Of a stretch of DNA of 64,000 nt, positions 46,418 through 55,662 are shown piece after piece. This DNA comes from Flavobacterium sp. CS20. GTDB taxonomy: Bacteria; Bacteroidota; Bacteroidia; Flavobacteriales; Flavobacteriaceae. The DNA is taken from contig NZ_CP073015.1 in the NCBI RefSeq assembly GCF_018080005.1, positions 2,012,501-2,076,500 of the forward strand. Direction: 5' to 3'. Under the pieces are notes generated by a model. The model had not been told where the DNA came from. It saw nothing but the letters and a program-made list of their open reading frames with translations, and searched no databases. Numbering within the stretch: position 1 is the first letter of the stretch; each line of letters begins with the position of its first letter. Made by a program: the position numbers and the translations under genes.

Positions 46418-46960
46418 TTAAGTTTTTTTATAATTTCTAATCCATAAAATCCATAGCATAAAAACGACACCGTATATAAAAAGAGGAAACAACACTTCGT
46501 GCATGAAATTACTATACTGTGGATAGTAATACAAACCTAGTGTTAATAGAGCTATCCGAATTAAATTTAAAATATAAATCAATAAAATTCCTAGAATACT
46601 GTAAATCAAAGTTTGTTTTAAACCCTTGCTGAATGCCAAAATAAACGACAAAAATAAAATAATAACACTTACACCGTTACATCCTTCTATAACACTGGCA
46701 ACATATTTATCATTGACAGCCAAAACCATGGAAGGTTTTCTAGGATGTTTTGTTATATAAGTTTCATAACCAAGCATATCAATAAGATGATAGCTTTGCT
46801 GGGCGACTTGATGAGTTATATAATCAGGATAAAATTGCTCTGAAGGATAATATTTTAAATAAGCTTGATATATCAGAGCTAAAACAATATAACTCCCAAA
46901 AAAGACTGATAAGAACTTTATTACCGCTTTGTTTTTTTTTATTATTTCTTTAATTTTCAC
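46418..46960 (-). CDS. xrtF: Exosortase XrtF
   Basis: Exosortases are membrane transpeptidases that sort proteins with C-terminal signals. I choose GTG 46960 (180 residues): it lies 18 bp after a consensus -7 element and removes an odd N-terminus that overlaps the divergent gene in antisense. About five helices, with the catalytic triad Cys94 (VIEGCNGVSV), Arg135 (LNLIRIAL) and His154 (FMHEVLFP). XrtF of Bacteroidota has no well-known cognate signal; none was seen in this window. Confidence 0.88.
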   Translation of the reverse strand: MKIKEIIKKNKAVIKFLSVFFGSYIVLALIYQAYLKYYPSEQFYPDYITHQVAQQSYHLIDMLGYETYITKHPRKPSMVLAVNDKYVASVIEGCNGVSVIILFLSFILAFSKGLKQTLIYSILGILLIYILNLIRIALLTLGLYYYPQYSNFMHEVLFPLFIYGVVFMLWILWIRNYKKT

Positions 46961-46977
46961 TCTAATGAAATTTTTAA

Positions 46978-46985
46978 CAAAGTTA
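46978..46985 (-). promoter_or_regulatory. -7 promoter element of xrtF
   Basis: TAACTTTG on the minus strand fits TAnnTTTG and ends 18 bp before the GTG at 46960. It supports that start over the upstream ATG at 47161. Confidence 0.5.
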
Positions 46986-47022
46986 TATAAATACTTTTCA
47001 ACCTCAATTAGCTTATAATAAA

Positions 47023-47030
47023 TACTTTTG
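47023..47030 (+). promoter_or_regulatory. -7 promoter element of the GAF gene
   Basis: TACTTTTG fits TAnnTTTG and lies 18 bp before the ATG at 47049, mirroring the xrtF promoter across an 88-bp divergent region. Confidence 0.5.
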
Positions 47031-47048
47031 AAAATAAATTTCTTTGAA

Positions 47049-47546
47049 ATGAGTAATTCTAAAGTTCTAGCAAAATCAAAGAAAATACTAGATGATACTA
47101 AACTCAATCTAGTAGAACGTTTACAAAAGCTTGTTGATTTATTAAACCATGAAAAAGACAAGTACGATTGGGTTGGGTTTTATTTTGCTAAACATTCTGA
47201 AAAAACATTGCATTTAGTACCATTTTCTGGTGAACCAACAGATCACATTGTTATTCCTTTTGGTAAAGGAATTTGCGGTCAAGTGGCTGAAAGCAACAAT
47301 ACTTTTTTGGTTGATGATGTCAATGCTCAAGGCAACTACATTGCTTGTAGCCTTAATGTCAAATCAGAAATTGTAGTGCCTATATTTGTCAACAACCAAA
47401 ATATCGGTCAAATTGATATAGATTCTAATACAGCTAATGCCTTCTCTAAAGAAGATGAAGCCTTGTTAGAAAGCATCAATCAAATGATAGCCCAAGTTAT
47501 TGAAAAAGAAAATATTCAGGTTTTGGATTTGGTTGAATATAAATAA
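47049..47546 (+). CDS. GAF-domain protein, free methionine-R-sulfoxide reductase-like
   Basis: A 165-residue single GAF domain (ATG 47049; the longer frame from 47028 overlaps the promoter). GKGICGQVAESNNTFLVDDV and NYIACSLNVKSEIVVPIF carry Cys76 and Cys100, at positions matching two catalytic cysteines of fRMsr enzymes, which reduce free methionine-R-sulfoxide. The third cysteine of the yeast enzyme is not obvious. Antioxidant repair is a fair guess. It is divergent from xrtF and ends 5 bp from the convergent DUF3078 gene. Confidence 0.75.
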   Translation: MSNSKVLAKSKKILDDTKLNLVERLQKLVDLLNHEKDKYDWVGFYFAKHSEKTLHLVPFSGEPTDHIVIPFGKGICGQVAESNNTFLVDDVNAQGNYIACSLNVKSEIVVPIFVNNQNIGQIDIDSNTANAFSKEDEALLESINQMIAQVIEKENIQVLDLVEYK

Positions 47547-47551
47547 AAGAT

Positions 47552-48430
47552 TTACTTAAACTTGTAATTTAAACCCACACCAAGTACTTCTCTAATTTGA
47601 AATGCACCGATAGCATTGTCGTCATAAATGGCTTGGAAAGTGAAATTGGTGGTGATGTATTTGTTGACGGTTAAATTGAGATTTAAAGTATAGTCGATAT
47701 CTACATTTTGTGGGTCTTCAAGATAGTTTGAATACAGGTTTAAAATATTTTCTAAGGTAATATTTTCCATAATAGGAAATTTAGCATAAGCCCCAACTGA
47801 AGCCCCAAATTCTGTTCTAATTGTTTCGCCTTGATTTAAACCATAAAAATCACCATCAACATAACCTGGTGTAGTAGTAAATCTATCATCGGCAGTAATA
47901 AATCTCACGGTTGCAGGAGCAAAATTCACTTTAAGATTGTCGCTTTTTTTCCAAAGCGTACCTAAACCAAGTTTAAAGAAACCTGGTGATAGAAATTTGG
48001 TTTCTAAGGTTCTGATTTCCTGTCCGTTGTTGTCTTCACTATATTCATATCCACGATCAAACTGAGTCAAGATATTAGCGAAAGCAGAAAAATACCAATG
48101 GCTTTCATTGATTTGGTGACCCAAAACCGAATTGATTTCGAGACGGTCGCTGGTTTTTCTTAAAAACTCTTGGTCCTTGTTTTTTGAGATACCATAGTCA
48201 GCTAATAATTTAGTATCCCATTCCCATTTATCTTTTGAATATATAATTTCATAATTGATGACGGCATTAGCAAGATAGTTTGAAGTTCCGCCACTTTGCC
48301 ATTCGTTATTAAAAGCAGATTGGCTAAAAAGCAGAGAAAAATTGCCTTTGTTTTTCCATATTTTTGGCACTGAATCGTTTTGTGCAAAGCTGATAATTGG
48401 GAAAATTGCTAAAAGTAAAAACTTCTTCAT
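47552..48430 (-). CDS. DUF3078 outer-membrane-like protein
   Basis: 292 residues from ATG 48430. Signal peptide (MKKFLLLAIFPIISFAQ) then barrel-like strands typical of DUF3078 (WKNKGNFSLLFSQSAFNNEW, WEWDTKLLADYGISKNKDQE, and an aromatic C-terminus LGVGLNYKFK). The role is unknown; in Flavobacteriaceae it regularly ends the SUF gene cluster. It has its own -7 element at 48446-48453, so it is transcribed at least partly on its own. Confidence 0.82.
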   Translation of the reverse strand: MKKFLLLAIFPIISFAQNDSVPKIWKNKGNFSLLFSQSAFNNEWQSGGTSNYLANAVINYEIIYSKDKWEWDTKLLADYGISKNKDQEFLRKTSDRLEINSVLGHQINESHWYFSAFANILTQFDRGYEYSEDNNGQEIRTLETKFLSPGFFKLGLGTLWKKSDNLKVNFAPATVRFITADDRFTTTPGYVDGDFYGLNQGETIRTEFGASVGAYAKFPIMENITLENILNLYSNYLEDPQNVDIDYTLNLNLTVNKYITTNFTFQAIYDDNAIGAFQIREVLGVGLNYKFK

Positions 48431-48445
48431 ATTTGATTTTTTTTG

Positions 48446-48453
48446 CAAATATA
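48446..48453 (-). promoter_or_regulatory. -7 promoter element of the DUF3078 gene
   Basis: TATATTTG on the minus strand, 15 bp before the ATG at 48430; it lies in the short gap after the DUF2480 gene and partly explains why that gene pair need not be co-transcribed. Confidence 0.5.
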
Positions 48454-48475
48454 AGATGCTAAATAAATTGACCAA

Positions 48476-48985
48476 CTATTTTTTGGGCTTATACAATGGC
48501 ACTGCCGAACAAGCTTCGCCAAACATTAAGTTTTTTACGATAGGTTGTAAACGTTGAATTAATAGGAGATAAGCCGTTTGTGGAACGGGTTTATCGCTAC
48601 AGCCTTTGACGATGACAGGCTTATTTTTATAATCAGTCAAGTCTAAATCTTTAATGGCTTCTGCATACAAAATGCTGTTTAAATCTTCTATATGACCCAC
48701 AACAACTTTTTTTGAAATAGGATGGAGATATGTAGAAACCAGCATATAAGCCCAAGCAGGAATTATGGCATCGGTAGAGCAGTTCAAGGCTATAAAGCCA
48801 TTTTGATATTGTGACCAATCATGATTTTTGAGGGCTTGCCTAAATTCTTTTTCTTTGAGTATAAAACCTTCATCAAGCCATTGGCTCAAGTCGATTTCAA
48901 AGCGTTGCCCATCTTGATAAAGCGCTTCAAGATTAAAAGTCTTTATCGGACTTTTGGCAACTCTATTGATGATTTCTTCTGGCAT
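48476..48985 (-). CDS. DUF2480 family protein
   Basis: 169 residues from ATG 48985 (MPEEIINRVAKSPI). The frame is open to 49009, but the extra residues overlap the upstream gene. The conserved blocks LDEGFILKEKEFRQALKNHD, ALNCSTDAIIPAWAYMLVST and PVIVKGCSDKPVPQTAYLLL define DUF2480, and two cysteines (in ALNCST and KGCSD) are regular. Located behind the DUF59 gene in the SUF cluster, it may act in iron-sulfur assembly or maturation; no biochemical role is known to me. Confidence 0.82.
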   Translation of the reverse strand: MPEEIINRVAKSPIKTFNLEALYQDGQRFEIDLSQWLDEGFILKEKEFRQALKNHDWSQYQNGFIALNCSTDAIIPAWAYMLVSTYLHPISKKVVVGHIEDLNSILYAEAIKDLDLTDYKNKPVIVKGCSDKPVPQTAYLLLIQRLQPIVKNLMFGEACSAVPLYKPKK

Positions 48986-48995
48986 GAATATTTGT

Positions 48996-49322
48996 TTATA
49001 ACATTCCAAGTTCTAACTTGGCTTCTTCACTCATAATGTCTTGAGACCACGGTGGGTCAAAGGTCAATTCAATTTCTACATCATTGACCATATCAATAGA
49101 CTTCACTTTTTCCTGAACTTCTTGAGGTAAAGATTCTGCTACTGGACAATTAGGTGAGGTTAAAGTCATGATAATTCTTACATTATTATCTTCATTGACA
49201 AACACATCGTAAATTAAACCCAATTCGTATATATCAACTGGGATTTCAGGGTCGTAAATGGTTTTAATCACTCTGACGATTTCATCGCCTAATTTTTCTG
49301 TATTGACGGTATCATCTGCCAT
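48996..49322 (-). CDS. SUF-associated DUF59 (MIP18-type) protein
   Basis: A 108-residue DUF59 protein (SufT/PaaD-like), an accessory factor in iron-sulfur cluster assembly or transfer. It has the family's DPEIPVDIYELGLIYDV and LTSPNCPVAESLPQEVQEKV with the conserved Cys, and TFDPPWSQDIMSEEAKLELG at the end. It lies 6 bp behind sufE in the SUF cluster. Confidence 0.9.
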   Translation of the reverse strand: MADDTVNTEKLGDEIVRVIKTIYDPEIPVDIYELGLIYDVFVNEDNNVRIIMTLTSPNCPVAESLPQEVQEKVKSIDMVNDVEIELTFDPPWSQDIMSEEAKLELGML

Positions 49323-49328
49323 GATATT

Positions 49329-49760
49329 TTAGTTTTGAGGTTGTTTGTTTTCGTATGCTAAGGCATACATTTTCAGCTGTTTAATCATGCTCACCAAACC
49401 ATTGGCTCGGGTTGGTGAGAGGTGTTCTTTTAATCCAATCTTATCAATAAAATCAGTATTGGCTTCAATAATGTCTTTAGGTTTTTGATTTGAAAAGACA
49501 CGAATTAATATCGCAATAATCCCTTTGGTGATGATGGCATCGCTGTCTGCGGTAAAAACCACTTTATCATCTTCCATATCGGCATGTACCCAAACTTTAG
49601 ATTGACAACCTTTGATGGTATAGTCGTCAGTTTTGTATTGGTCATCTATCAACGGTAGAGATTTGCCGAGCTCTATCATATATTCATAGCGTTGCATCCA
49701 ATCGTCAAACATTGCAAACTCATCGACAATTTCTTCTTGTATTTGTTGAATATTACTCAT
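49329..49760 (-). CDS. sufE: Cysteine desulfurase partner SufE
   Basis: SufE accepts persulfide sulfur from SufS and passes it to SufBCD. The 143-residue protein has the family blocks MFDDWMQRYEYMIELGKSLP, YTIKGCQSKVWV with the sulfur-accepting Cys, and GIIAILIRVFSNQKPKDI. It follows the META-domain gene with an 8-base overlap. Confidence 0.93.
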   Translation of the reverse strand: MSNIQQIQEEIVDEFAMFDDWMQRYEYMIELGKSLPLIDDQYKTDDYTIKGCQSKVWVHADMEDDKVVFTADSDAIITKGIIAILIRVFSNQKPKDIIEANTDFIDKIGLKEHLSPTRANGLVSMIKQLKMYALAYENKQPQN

Positions 49761-50163
49761 CTTTCACATATTTTAATTCTACAATTAAATCATTTTCTTC
49801 GCTAAATAACTTTAAAGTTTTGTTTTGATAACTAAAGGTTTTAATGGCATTGAGTTTTCCAAAAAAAGCATTTTCATTATGCATTTTTCCTTCACAATAC
49901 ATTTTTGTAGAAATGGCATAACCAAAATTAATGCTGTTTTTTTCTTTTTCATATTCCACTGTGTAATTGTTACAATCAAATTTTCCGCCGAGTCGTTTTT
50001 CTTCTGAATTAATATTTACGAAATAATTTTTTTCAGGATTAAATTTATCAGCATTTAAGGTAACAATTTTATATGTTCCAGAAGGAAAATTTTGGTTAAT
50101 TTTATTTGAAACTGTTTTGCAAGACATAAAAATCAGCAATAAAGTAAGGATTATTGGTTTCAT
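49753..50163 (-). CDS. META-domain lipoprotein within the suf operon
   Basis: A 136-residue lipoprotein (lipobox MKPIILTLLLIFMSC, Cys15) whose body resembles the META/HslJ fold (GTYKIVTLNADKF, RLGGKFDCNNYTVEYE, FSYQNKTLKLFSEENDLIVEL). It overlaps sufS by 4 bases and sufE by 8, so it is firmly part of the operon. META proteins are linked to motility and stress in other bacteria; a role in iron-sulfur work is not known. Placement between sufS and sufE is unusual. Confidence 0.6.
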   Translation of the reverse strand: MKPIILTLLLIFMSCKTVSNKINQNFPSGTYKIVTLNADKFNPEKNYFVNINSEEKRLGGKFDCNNYTVEYEKEKNSINFGYAISTKMYCEGKMHNENAFFGKLNAIKTFSYQNKTLKLFSEENDLIVELKYVKDE

Positions 50164-51392
50164 AGTAACATCGAATTTGCTTTTTGTAAGGCTTCAGTCA
50201 TCAAATCGATTTCAGCTTTAGTGTTGTAAAATGAAAATGAGGCTCTAATCGTGCCAGGAATTTTAAAAAAGTCCATGATCGGTTGTGCACAATGATGTCC
50301 TGTTCTTACTGCAATTCCCATTTTATCGACCAAGGTGCCAACATCATAAGGGTGAAGACCTTCAAAATTAAAAGAAATCACCGCTGTTTTTTGCTCAGGA
50401 GTTGTGCCGTAAATAATGATATTATCAAACTCTTCTAAGCGTTTTGTGGCATAAAGTAGAAGTTCGTGTTCATAAGCTTGAATATTTTCAAAACCTATTT
50501 CATTCATATAATCTAAAGCTCTGCCAAAAGCTATTCCACCGCAAATATTGGGTGTGCCAGCTTCAAATTTATTAGGTAAATCAGCATAAGTGGTTTTTTC
50601 AAAACTGACTTGATCTATCATTTCGCCACCACCTTGATAAGGCGGTAGGGTTTCTAATAATTCTCTTTTGCCATACAACATACCAATGCCCGTTGGGCCA
50701 CAAATTTTATGTGCCGAACAAGCATAAAAATCGGCGTCTAAAGCTTGAACATCAGCTTTGATATGTGGAGCCGCTTGTGCTCCATCGACTAAGACTTTTG
50801 CACCGACTTCGTGAGCTTTTTCAATAATCTCTTGAATGGGATTGATAGTGCCAAGTGCATTTGAAACGTGATTGATTGTAACCAACTTGGTTTTGCTATT
50901 GAGCATAACTTCAAATTGGCTAAGATTCAGAATGCCATCTCTTGTCATAGGTAAAACTTTGAGCTGAGCTCCAGTTTTTTCACACAACATTTGCCAAGGC
51001 ACAATATTGGAATGGTGTTCTAAACCTGAGACTAAAATTTCATCATCTGGGTTTAAAAATTTTTCAAAACCACTGGCAACCAAATTTATACTATGGGTTG
51101 TCCCTGAAGTTAGAATAATTTCTTTGGCTTCTTTGGCATTAAAATGCTTTTGAATTGTGATTCTGGCATTTTCATAAGCTTCTGTAGCTTCTTGAGATAA
51201 AGCATGAACGCCACGATGAATATTGGCGTTGTAGTTTTGATAATAATCTACAATGCAATCTATAACTTGTTGGGGCGTTTGAGAAGTTGCAAGATTGTCA
51301 AAATATACCAAAGGATTTCCGTTAACTTTCCTGTTGAGTATCGGGAAGTCTTGTCTTATTTTTTCTACATCAAATTGTTCTGCAACCTTCAT
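50160..51392 (-). CDS. sufS: Cysteine desulfurase SufS
   Basis: SufS takes sulfur from cysteine with PLP and hands it to SufE. The 410-residue group II desulfurase has the N-terminal YFDNLATSQTP, the PLP-binding FYACSAHKICGPTGIGMLYG with its Lys, and the active-site Cys in VRTGHHCAQPIMDFF. It lies 12 bp after sufD. Confidence 0.95.
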   Translation of the reverse strand: MKVAEQFDVEKIRQDFPILNRKVNGNPLVYFDNLATSQTPQQVIDCIVDYYQNYNANIHRGVHALSQEATEAYENARITIQKHFNAKEAKEIILTSGTTHSINLVASGFEKFLNPDDEILVSGLEHHSNIVPWQMLCEKTGAQLKVLPMTRDGILNLSQFEVMLNSKTKLVTINHVSNALGTINPIQEIIEKAHEVGAKVLVDGAQAAPHIKADVQALDADFYACSAHKICGPTGIGMLYGKRELLETLPPYQGGGEMIDQVSFEKTTYADLPNKFEAGTPNICGGIAFGRALDYMNEIGFENIQAYEHELLLYATKRLEEFDNIIIYGTTPEQKTAVISFNFEGLHPYDVGTLVDKMGIAVRTGHHCAQPIMDFFKIPGTIRASFSFYNTKAEIDLMTEALQKANSMLL

Positions 51393-51404
51393 AGTTATTA
51401 AATT

Positions 51405-52718
51405 TTATAAATCAAATCCAAGTTGAACGCCAATTTTTGAAGCGATTTGCCCAGTAATGCGTTTTTTGATTTCAGGTATTTTTACACTGTTCAACACATT
51501 ATTGGCAAAAGCAAACATCAGCAATGCACGTGCTTCTTTATGAGGAATACCACGGGTTTTCATATAAAATAAAGCTTCTTTGTCTAACTGTCCAACGGTA
51601 CAACCGTGGCTACATTTGACATCATCTGCAAAAATCTCGAGTTGAGGTTTTGAGTTTATAGTTGCTTGATCATCGATTAAAATATTGTTGTTGCTTTGAT
51701 AAGCATCGGTTTTTTGAGCAATTTTATCAACTAAAACCTTACCGTTAAAAACCCCTGTGGATTTTTCAGCAAAAATACCTTTATAGTCTTGATGGCTTTC
51801 GCTATGTGGTTTTCTGTGATGCACTAAAGTGTTGTGATCGACGTGTTGTTTGCCTTCAATGATAGTGACTCCTTTTAAAATAGAGTTGATATTGCTACCG
51901 TTTTGATAAAAGTTTAAGTTATTTCGAGTCAATTTTCCTCCAAAAGAAAACGTATGCATAGACACTTCAGAATCACGGTCTTGACTGATAAAAGTATTAT
52001 CAATCAAAGAAGAAGTGATTTTATCATTTTGAATTTTGTAATAATCTATATTGGCATTTTTGCCTGCAAATATTTCAGTTACTGAATTGGTTAAAACCGC
52101 ATTGTCGGTCAAACTTTGATGGCGTTCTATAATTTGTACTTGAGCGTTGTCTTCAGCTATAATCAAATTGCGCGGTTGAACCATTAAAGCGTGTTCATTG
52201 CCTGTAGAAAAGTTTAAAATCTGAATAGGTTTTTCGGCAATAATGTCTTTTGGAATTTTGATGTATGCACCTTCATGAGAAAAAGCCGTATTGAGAGCTG
52301 TCAAACTTTCTTGTGGTGCAACTTTGTTAAAATATTTTTTGATAATAGACTTATACTTGGCTTTATTAAGTGCTGAAGACATCAAACACGCATCAAATTT
52401 GTCGTGTGTGGTTTGCGATAAATGTGAAGCATAAATCCCATCGATAAATACAATTTGGTAGGTGTCGATATCGTGGACGCAATATTTTTTGATATCGCGA
52501 TATTCAATGGTTTCTTCCTTTTTAGGAAAAATACTGTAGTCTTCTTTCAAGATAGAATTTAGCGAAGTGTATTTCCAAGCTTCTTGTTTTTTATGAGGAA
52601 AACCAGAATGCTCAAAAAATTTTATCGCTTCATTTCTTATATTGTGAATATCGTTTTCCAAATCGATATTTTCTTCAAAAGCCAAATAAGAAGATAGTAA
52701 TTTTTCTTTAAGTTTCAT
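51405..52718 (-). CDS. sufD: FeS assembly protein SufD
   Basis: SufD with SufB and SufC forms the iron-sulfur scaffold complex. The 437-residue protein has the beta-helix core and the conserved FNGKVLVDKIAQKTDAYQSN followed by ADDVKCSHGCTVGQLDKEAL and YMKTRGIPHKEARALLMFAF. A 212-bp gap with repeats separates it from sufC, unlike the tight spacing elsewhere in the operon. Confidence 0.94.
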   Translation of the reverse strand: MKLKEKLLSSYLAFEENIDLENDIHNIRNEAIKFFEHSGFPHKKQEAWKYTSLNSILKEDYSIFPKKEETIEYRDIKKYCVHDIDTYQIVFIDGIYASHLSQTTHDKFDACLMSSALNKAKYKSIIKKYFNKVAPQESLTALNTAFSHEGAYIKIPKDIIAEKPIQILNFSTGNEHALMVQPRNLIIAEDNAQVQIIERHQSLTDNAVLTNSVTEIFAGKNANIDYYKIQNDKITSSLIDNTFISQDRDSEVSMHTFSFGGKLTRNNLNFYQNGSNINSILKGVTIIEGKQHVDHNTLVHHRKPHSESHQDYKGIFAEKSTGVFNGKVLVDKIAQKTDAYQSNNNILIDDQATINSKPQLEIFADDVKCSHGCTVGQLDKEALFYMKTRGIPHKEARALLMFAFANNVLNSVKIPEIKKRITGQIASKIGVQLGFDL

Positions 52719-52930
52719 TTTTAAAAATGTTTCAAGTTTTGTATTTCTCGTTTCTCGTTTCTGGTTTTCCCGAATCGCTTAAGCTCTCGGGATCTTTGAC
52801 TCGTTTCTGGTTTTTGGTTGTTTGTTATTACAATTGTTTAAATTTATTGCCTTTATGGTCTTTTAATGAGATGTTCAAAATGAATAATTTTCGCCATAAT
52901 TTTAAACTTTAAATTAGAAACCATAAAACT
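52719..52930. repeat. Repeat-bearing gap between sufC and sufD
   Basis: 212 bp without a gene in an otherwise tight operon. It holds direct repeats of TTTCTCGTTTCT/CGTTTCTGGTTTT around 52744-52820 and an inverted pair CCCGA/TCGGG (52769-52791 area). The type of repeat (CTCGTTTCTGG) is seen in other Bacteroidota intergenic regions. It may have inserted into the operon. Confidence 0.65.
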
Positions 52931-53683
52931 TTAAGCTATTTGTTCTTCTTTAAGCCAGTCGTAGCCACGGACTTCAAGTTCTTTAGCCAATTCTTTATCG
53001 CCAGATTTGATAATTTTTCCATCGACTAACACGTGAACCACATCGGGAATGATATAGTCTAAAAGACGCTGATAGTGAGTAATCACTAAAGTTGCGTTAT
53101 CTTTGGTTCTCAGCTTATTGACACCGTCGGCAACAAGTTTTAGAGCGTCGATATCAAGACCCGAATCAGTTTCATCGAGAATAGCTAATTTAGGTTCAAG
53201 CATAGCCATTTGAAAGATTTCGTTTCGTTTTTTTTCACCACCTGAAAAACTTTCGTTGAGTGAACGCGATAAAAATTTTCTATCCATATTTAGCATAGCC
53301 GACTTTTCTCTGATTTTTTTCAGCATTTCATTAGCTGGCATATCTTTTAAACCTTGAGCTTTTCTGATTTGATTGATAGCGGTTTTGATAAAATTGGTTA
53401 CCGAAACGCCAGGTATTTCAACAGGATATTGAAACGACAAAAATATACCTTTGTGAGCACGTTCGTCAGCTGAAAGTTCAGAGATGTTAGATTTGTCGAA
53501 TAAAATTTCTCCTTCTGTAACTTCATATTCATCATTGCCTGCTATAACTGAAGCTAAGGTACTTTTGCCAGAACCATTTGGGCCCATAATGGCGTGAACT
53601 TCTCCTGGATTAATTTCTAAATTGATCCCTTTGAGAATTTTTTCTCCTTCGACTTCAGCGTGTAGATTAAGTATTTTTAGCAT
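52931..53683 (-). CDS. sufC: FeS assembly ATPase SufC
   Basis: SufC is the ABC-type ATPase of the SufBCD complex. The 250-residue protein has Walker A (GPNGSGKST), Q-loop ([10 protein letters not shown]), the ABC signature [10 protein letters not shown] and Walker [13 protein letters not shown]. It starts 2 bp after the small hypothetical gene downstream of sufB. Confidence 0.97.
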   Translation of the reverse strand: MLKILNLHAEVEGEKILKGINLEINPGEVHAIMGPNGSGKSTLASVIAGNDEYEVTEGEILFDKSNISELSADERAHKGIFLSFQYPVEIPGVSVTNFIKTAINQIRKAQGLKDMPANEMLKKIREKSAMLNMDRKFLSRSLNESFSGGEKKRNEIFQMAMLEPKLAILDETDSGLDIDALKLVADGVNKLRTKDNATLVITHYQRLLDYIIPDVVHVLVDGKIIKSGDKELAKELEVRGYDWLKEEQIA

Positions 53684-53685
53684 AT

Positions 53686-54105
53686 TTATTCGTTTTGTTT
53701 TGAGCTGAATTTAACAACTTTGGTTTCTTTTTTAAGTTCGGGTTTATAAATGCTATCGATAGATTTGATGGTTAAAATCTCATCCCAACCTTCTTCTGTA
53801 TTAGGATGGAGTTCACCTTTTACAATGACTTTAATCACATCATAATCATCTTTTTTGATGGCATCGACTTTTTTGATTAAACGTTTGGCTTGCTCATCCA
53901 TTTTGACGCCATAAATAAAACTATTACCATTTAAAACCATGACTGTATCAACATCGATAAATTCGCCGTGATAGGTTTTAAATTGGCTTTCAACAATTTC
54001 TTTAGCATTATTTTCATCTGATTTGTTTTTAGAATCAGACTTGCGACTAAATAGAAAGCTAAGCGTAATTAAACTGACAACAAATAATAATTTTAGGTTT
54101 TTCAT
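53686..54105 (-). CDS. Small membrane-anchored protein inside the suf operon
   Basis: 139 residues from ATG 54105; the longer frame to 54177 overlaps sufB and is not needed. One N-terminal hydrophobic segment ([20 protein letters not shown]), without a lipobox Cys, then a charged linker and a compact domain ([40 protein letters not shown]). I do not recognise the family. It lies 16 bp after sufB and 2 bp before sufC, so it is translated with the scaffold genes. Confidence 0.65.
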   Translation of the reverse strand: MKNLKLLFVVSLITLSFLFSRKSDSKNKSDENNAKEIVESQFKTYHGEFIDVDTVMVLNGNSFIYGVKMDEQAKRLIKKVDAIKKDDYDVIKVIVKGELHPNTEEGWDEILTIKSIDSIYKPELKKETKVVKFSSKQNE

Positions 54106-54121
54106 TTTATAAAGATTAAGA

Positions 54122-55567
54122 TTATCCGACTGAACCTTCGAGTGAGATTTCAAGTAATTTTTGAGCTTCAACGGCAAATTCCATTGGCAATTTATTTAAA
54201 ACTTCTCTGCTAAAACCGTTTACAATCAGAGCAATGGCTTTTTCTGTATCTATACCACGCTGATTGCAATAAAAAATTTGATCTTCACCGATTTTGCTCG
54301 TTGTGGCTTCGTGCTCAATTTGAGCCGTTTTATTAGACACTTCTATATAAGGAAAAGTATGTGCACCACATTTATTGCCCATTAGCGATGAATCACATTG
54401 AGAAAAGTTTCTTGCATTGTTTGCACGCGGACTCACTTTGACCAAACCGCGATACGAATTTTGAGAACGACCCGCAGAAATACCTTTAGAAATGATTGTC
54501 GATTTGGTATTGTTGCCCAAATGAATCATTTTGGTTCCGGTATCCGCTTGTTGAAAATTGTTGGTTAAGGCAATGGAGTAAAATTCTCCAATAGAATTAT
54601 CGCCTTTTAAAATACAACTCGGGTATTTCCAAGTTACCGCAGAGCCTGTTTCTACTTGTGTCCAACTAATTTTAGCATTTTTTTCGCATAGACCACGTTT
54701 GGTAACAAAATTATAAACACCGCCTTTGCCTTCTTTGTTGCCAGGAAACCAATTTTGAACGGTGCTGTATTTTATTTCAGCATTATCGAGAGCAATCAAC
54801 TCTACTACAGCGACATGCAATTGATTTTCATCACGCATTGGTGCAGTGCGACCTTCAAGGTAACTGACATAACTGGACTCTTCAGCAATAACCAAAGTTC
54901 TTTCAAATTGGCCAGTGCCAGCTTGATTGATTCTAAAATAGGTTGACAATTCCATCGGGCATCTTACGCCTTTTGGAATATAGCAAAATGAACCATCGCT
55001 AAACACAGCAGAATTTAAAGTCGCAAAAAAATTATCTTTATGTGGCACAACCGTTCCTATATATTTTTTAACTAACTCAGGATGTTCTTTTATGGCTTCA
55101 GAAATGGAACAAAAGATGATGCCTTTTTCAGCTAATGTTTTTTTAAAAGTTGTGGTTACAGAAACTGAGTCCATGACCACATCAACAGCAACTCCAGCCA
55201 GTTTTTTTTGTTCATCAATTGAAATGCCTAATTTTTTGAATGTATCTAACAATTCAGGATCAACTTCGTCAAGGCTTTCGTATTTTGGTTTTTTGTTTGG
55301 GGTAGAATAATAAGAAATGTTTTGATAATCAGGTTTTTCATAACCGACATTTGCCCAGTTAGGTTCTGTCATAGTTTTCCAATGGCGATAAGCTTCAAGA
55401 CGCCATTGGGTCATCCAATCGGGTTCTTCTTTCTTTTTAGAAATGGCAATAACGATATCTTCATTCAAACCTGGAGGTAAAGTATCTGAATCAATATCGG
55501 TATAAAAACCATATTCGTATTCTTTGTTTTTCAGGTCTTTTTCAAGTTGTTGTTCAGTATAAGCCAT
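54122..55567 (-). CDS. sufB: FeS assembly protein SufB
   Basis: SufB is the scaffold subunit on which clusters form. The 481-residue protein has the N-terminal [33 protein letters not shown], the cluster region [20 protein letters not shown] with conserved Cys, and the C-terminal [20 protein letters not shown]. It follows sufA after a 95-bp gap that contains short repeats. Confidence 0.96.
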   Translation of the reverse strand: MAYTEQQLEKDLKNKEYEYGFYTDIDSDTLPPGLNEDIVIAISKKKEEPDWMTQWRLEAYRHWKTMTEPNWANVGYEKPDYQNISYYSTPNKKPKYESLDEVDPELLDTFKKLGISIDEQKKLAGVAVDVVMDSVSVTTTFKKTLAEKGIIFCSISEAIKEHPELVKKYIGTVVPHKDNFFATLNSAVFSDGSFCYIPKGVRCPMELSTYFRINQAGTGQFERTLVIAEESSYVSYLEGRTAPMRDENQLHVAVVELIALDNAEIKYSTVQNWFPGNKEGKGGVYNFVTKRGLCEKNAKISWTQVETGSAVTWKYPSCILKGDNSIGEFYSIALTNNFQQADTGTKMIHLGNNTKSTIISKGISAGRSQNSYRGLVKVSPRANNARNFSQCDSSLMGNKCGAHTFPYIEVSNKTAQIEHEATTSKIGEDQIFYCNQRGIDTEKAIALIVNGFSREVLNKLPMEFAVEAQKLLEISLEGSVG

Positions 55568-55662
55568 TTTTAATAGTTTTTAGTCATTAGTAATTAGAGG
55601 GTAGTTATATTGAGTGGATTAGCTTGTAGTATTCTACTAACTACCAACTATCTACTACCCAC
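55568..55662. repeat. Short repeats between sufA and sufB
   Basis: 95 bp with TAGTTTTTAGTCATTAGTAA and, near 55633-55662, ACTAACTACCAACTATCTAC-type sequence. These ACT-rich strings resemble those at 41340-41378 and 42125-42179 and recur in Bacteroidota genomes. No gene. Confidence 0.55.

Noticed and set aside
46961..47161. Longer XrtF from ATG 47161
   Set aside because: The added 67 residues are antisense to the GAF gene, unlike the family, and precede the -7 element at 46978-46985.
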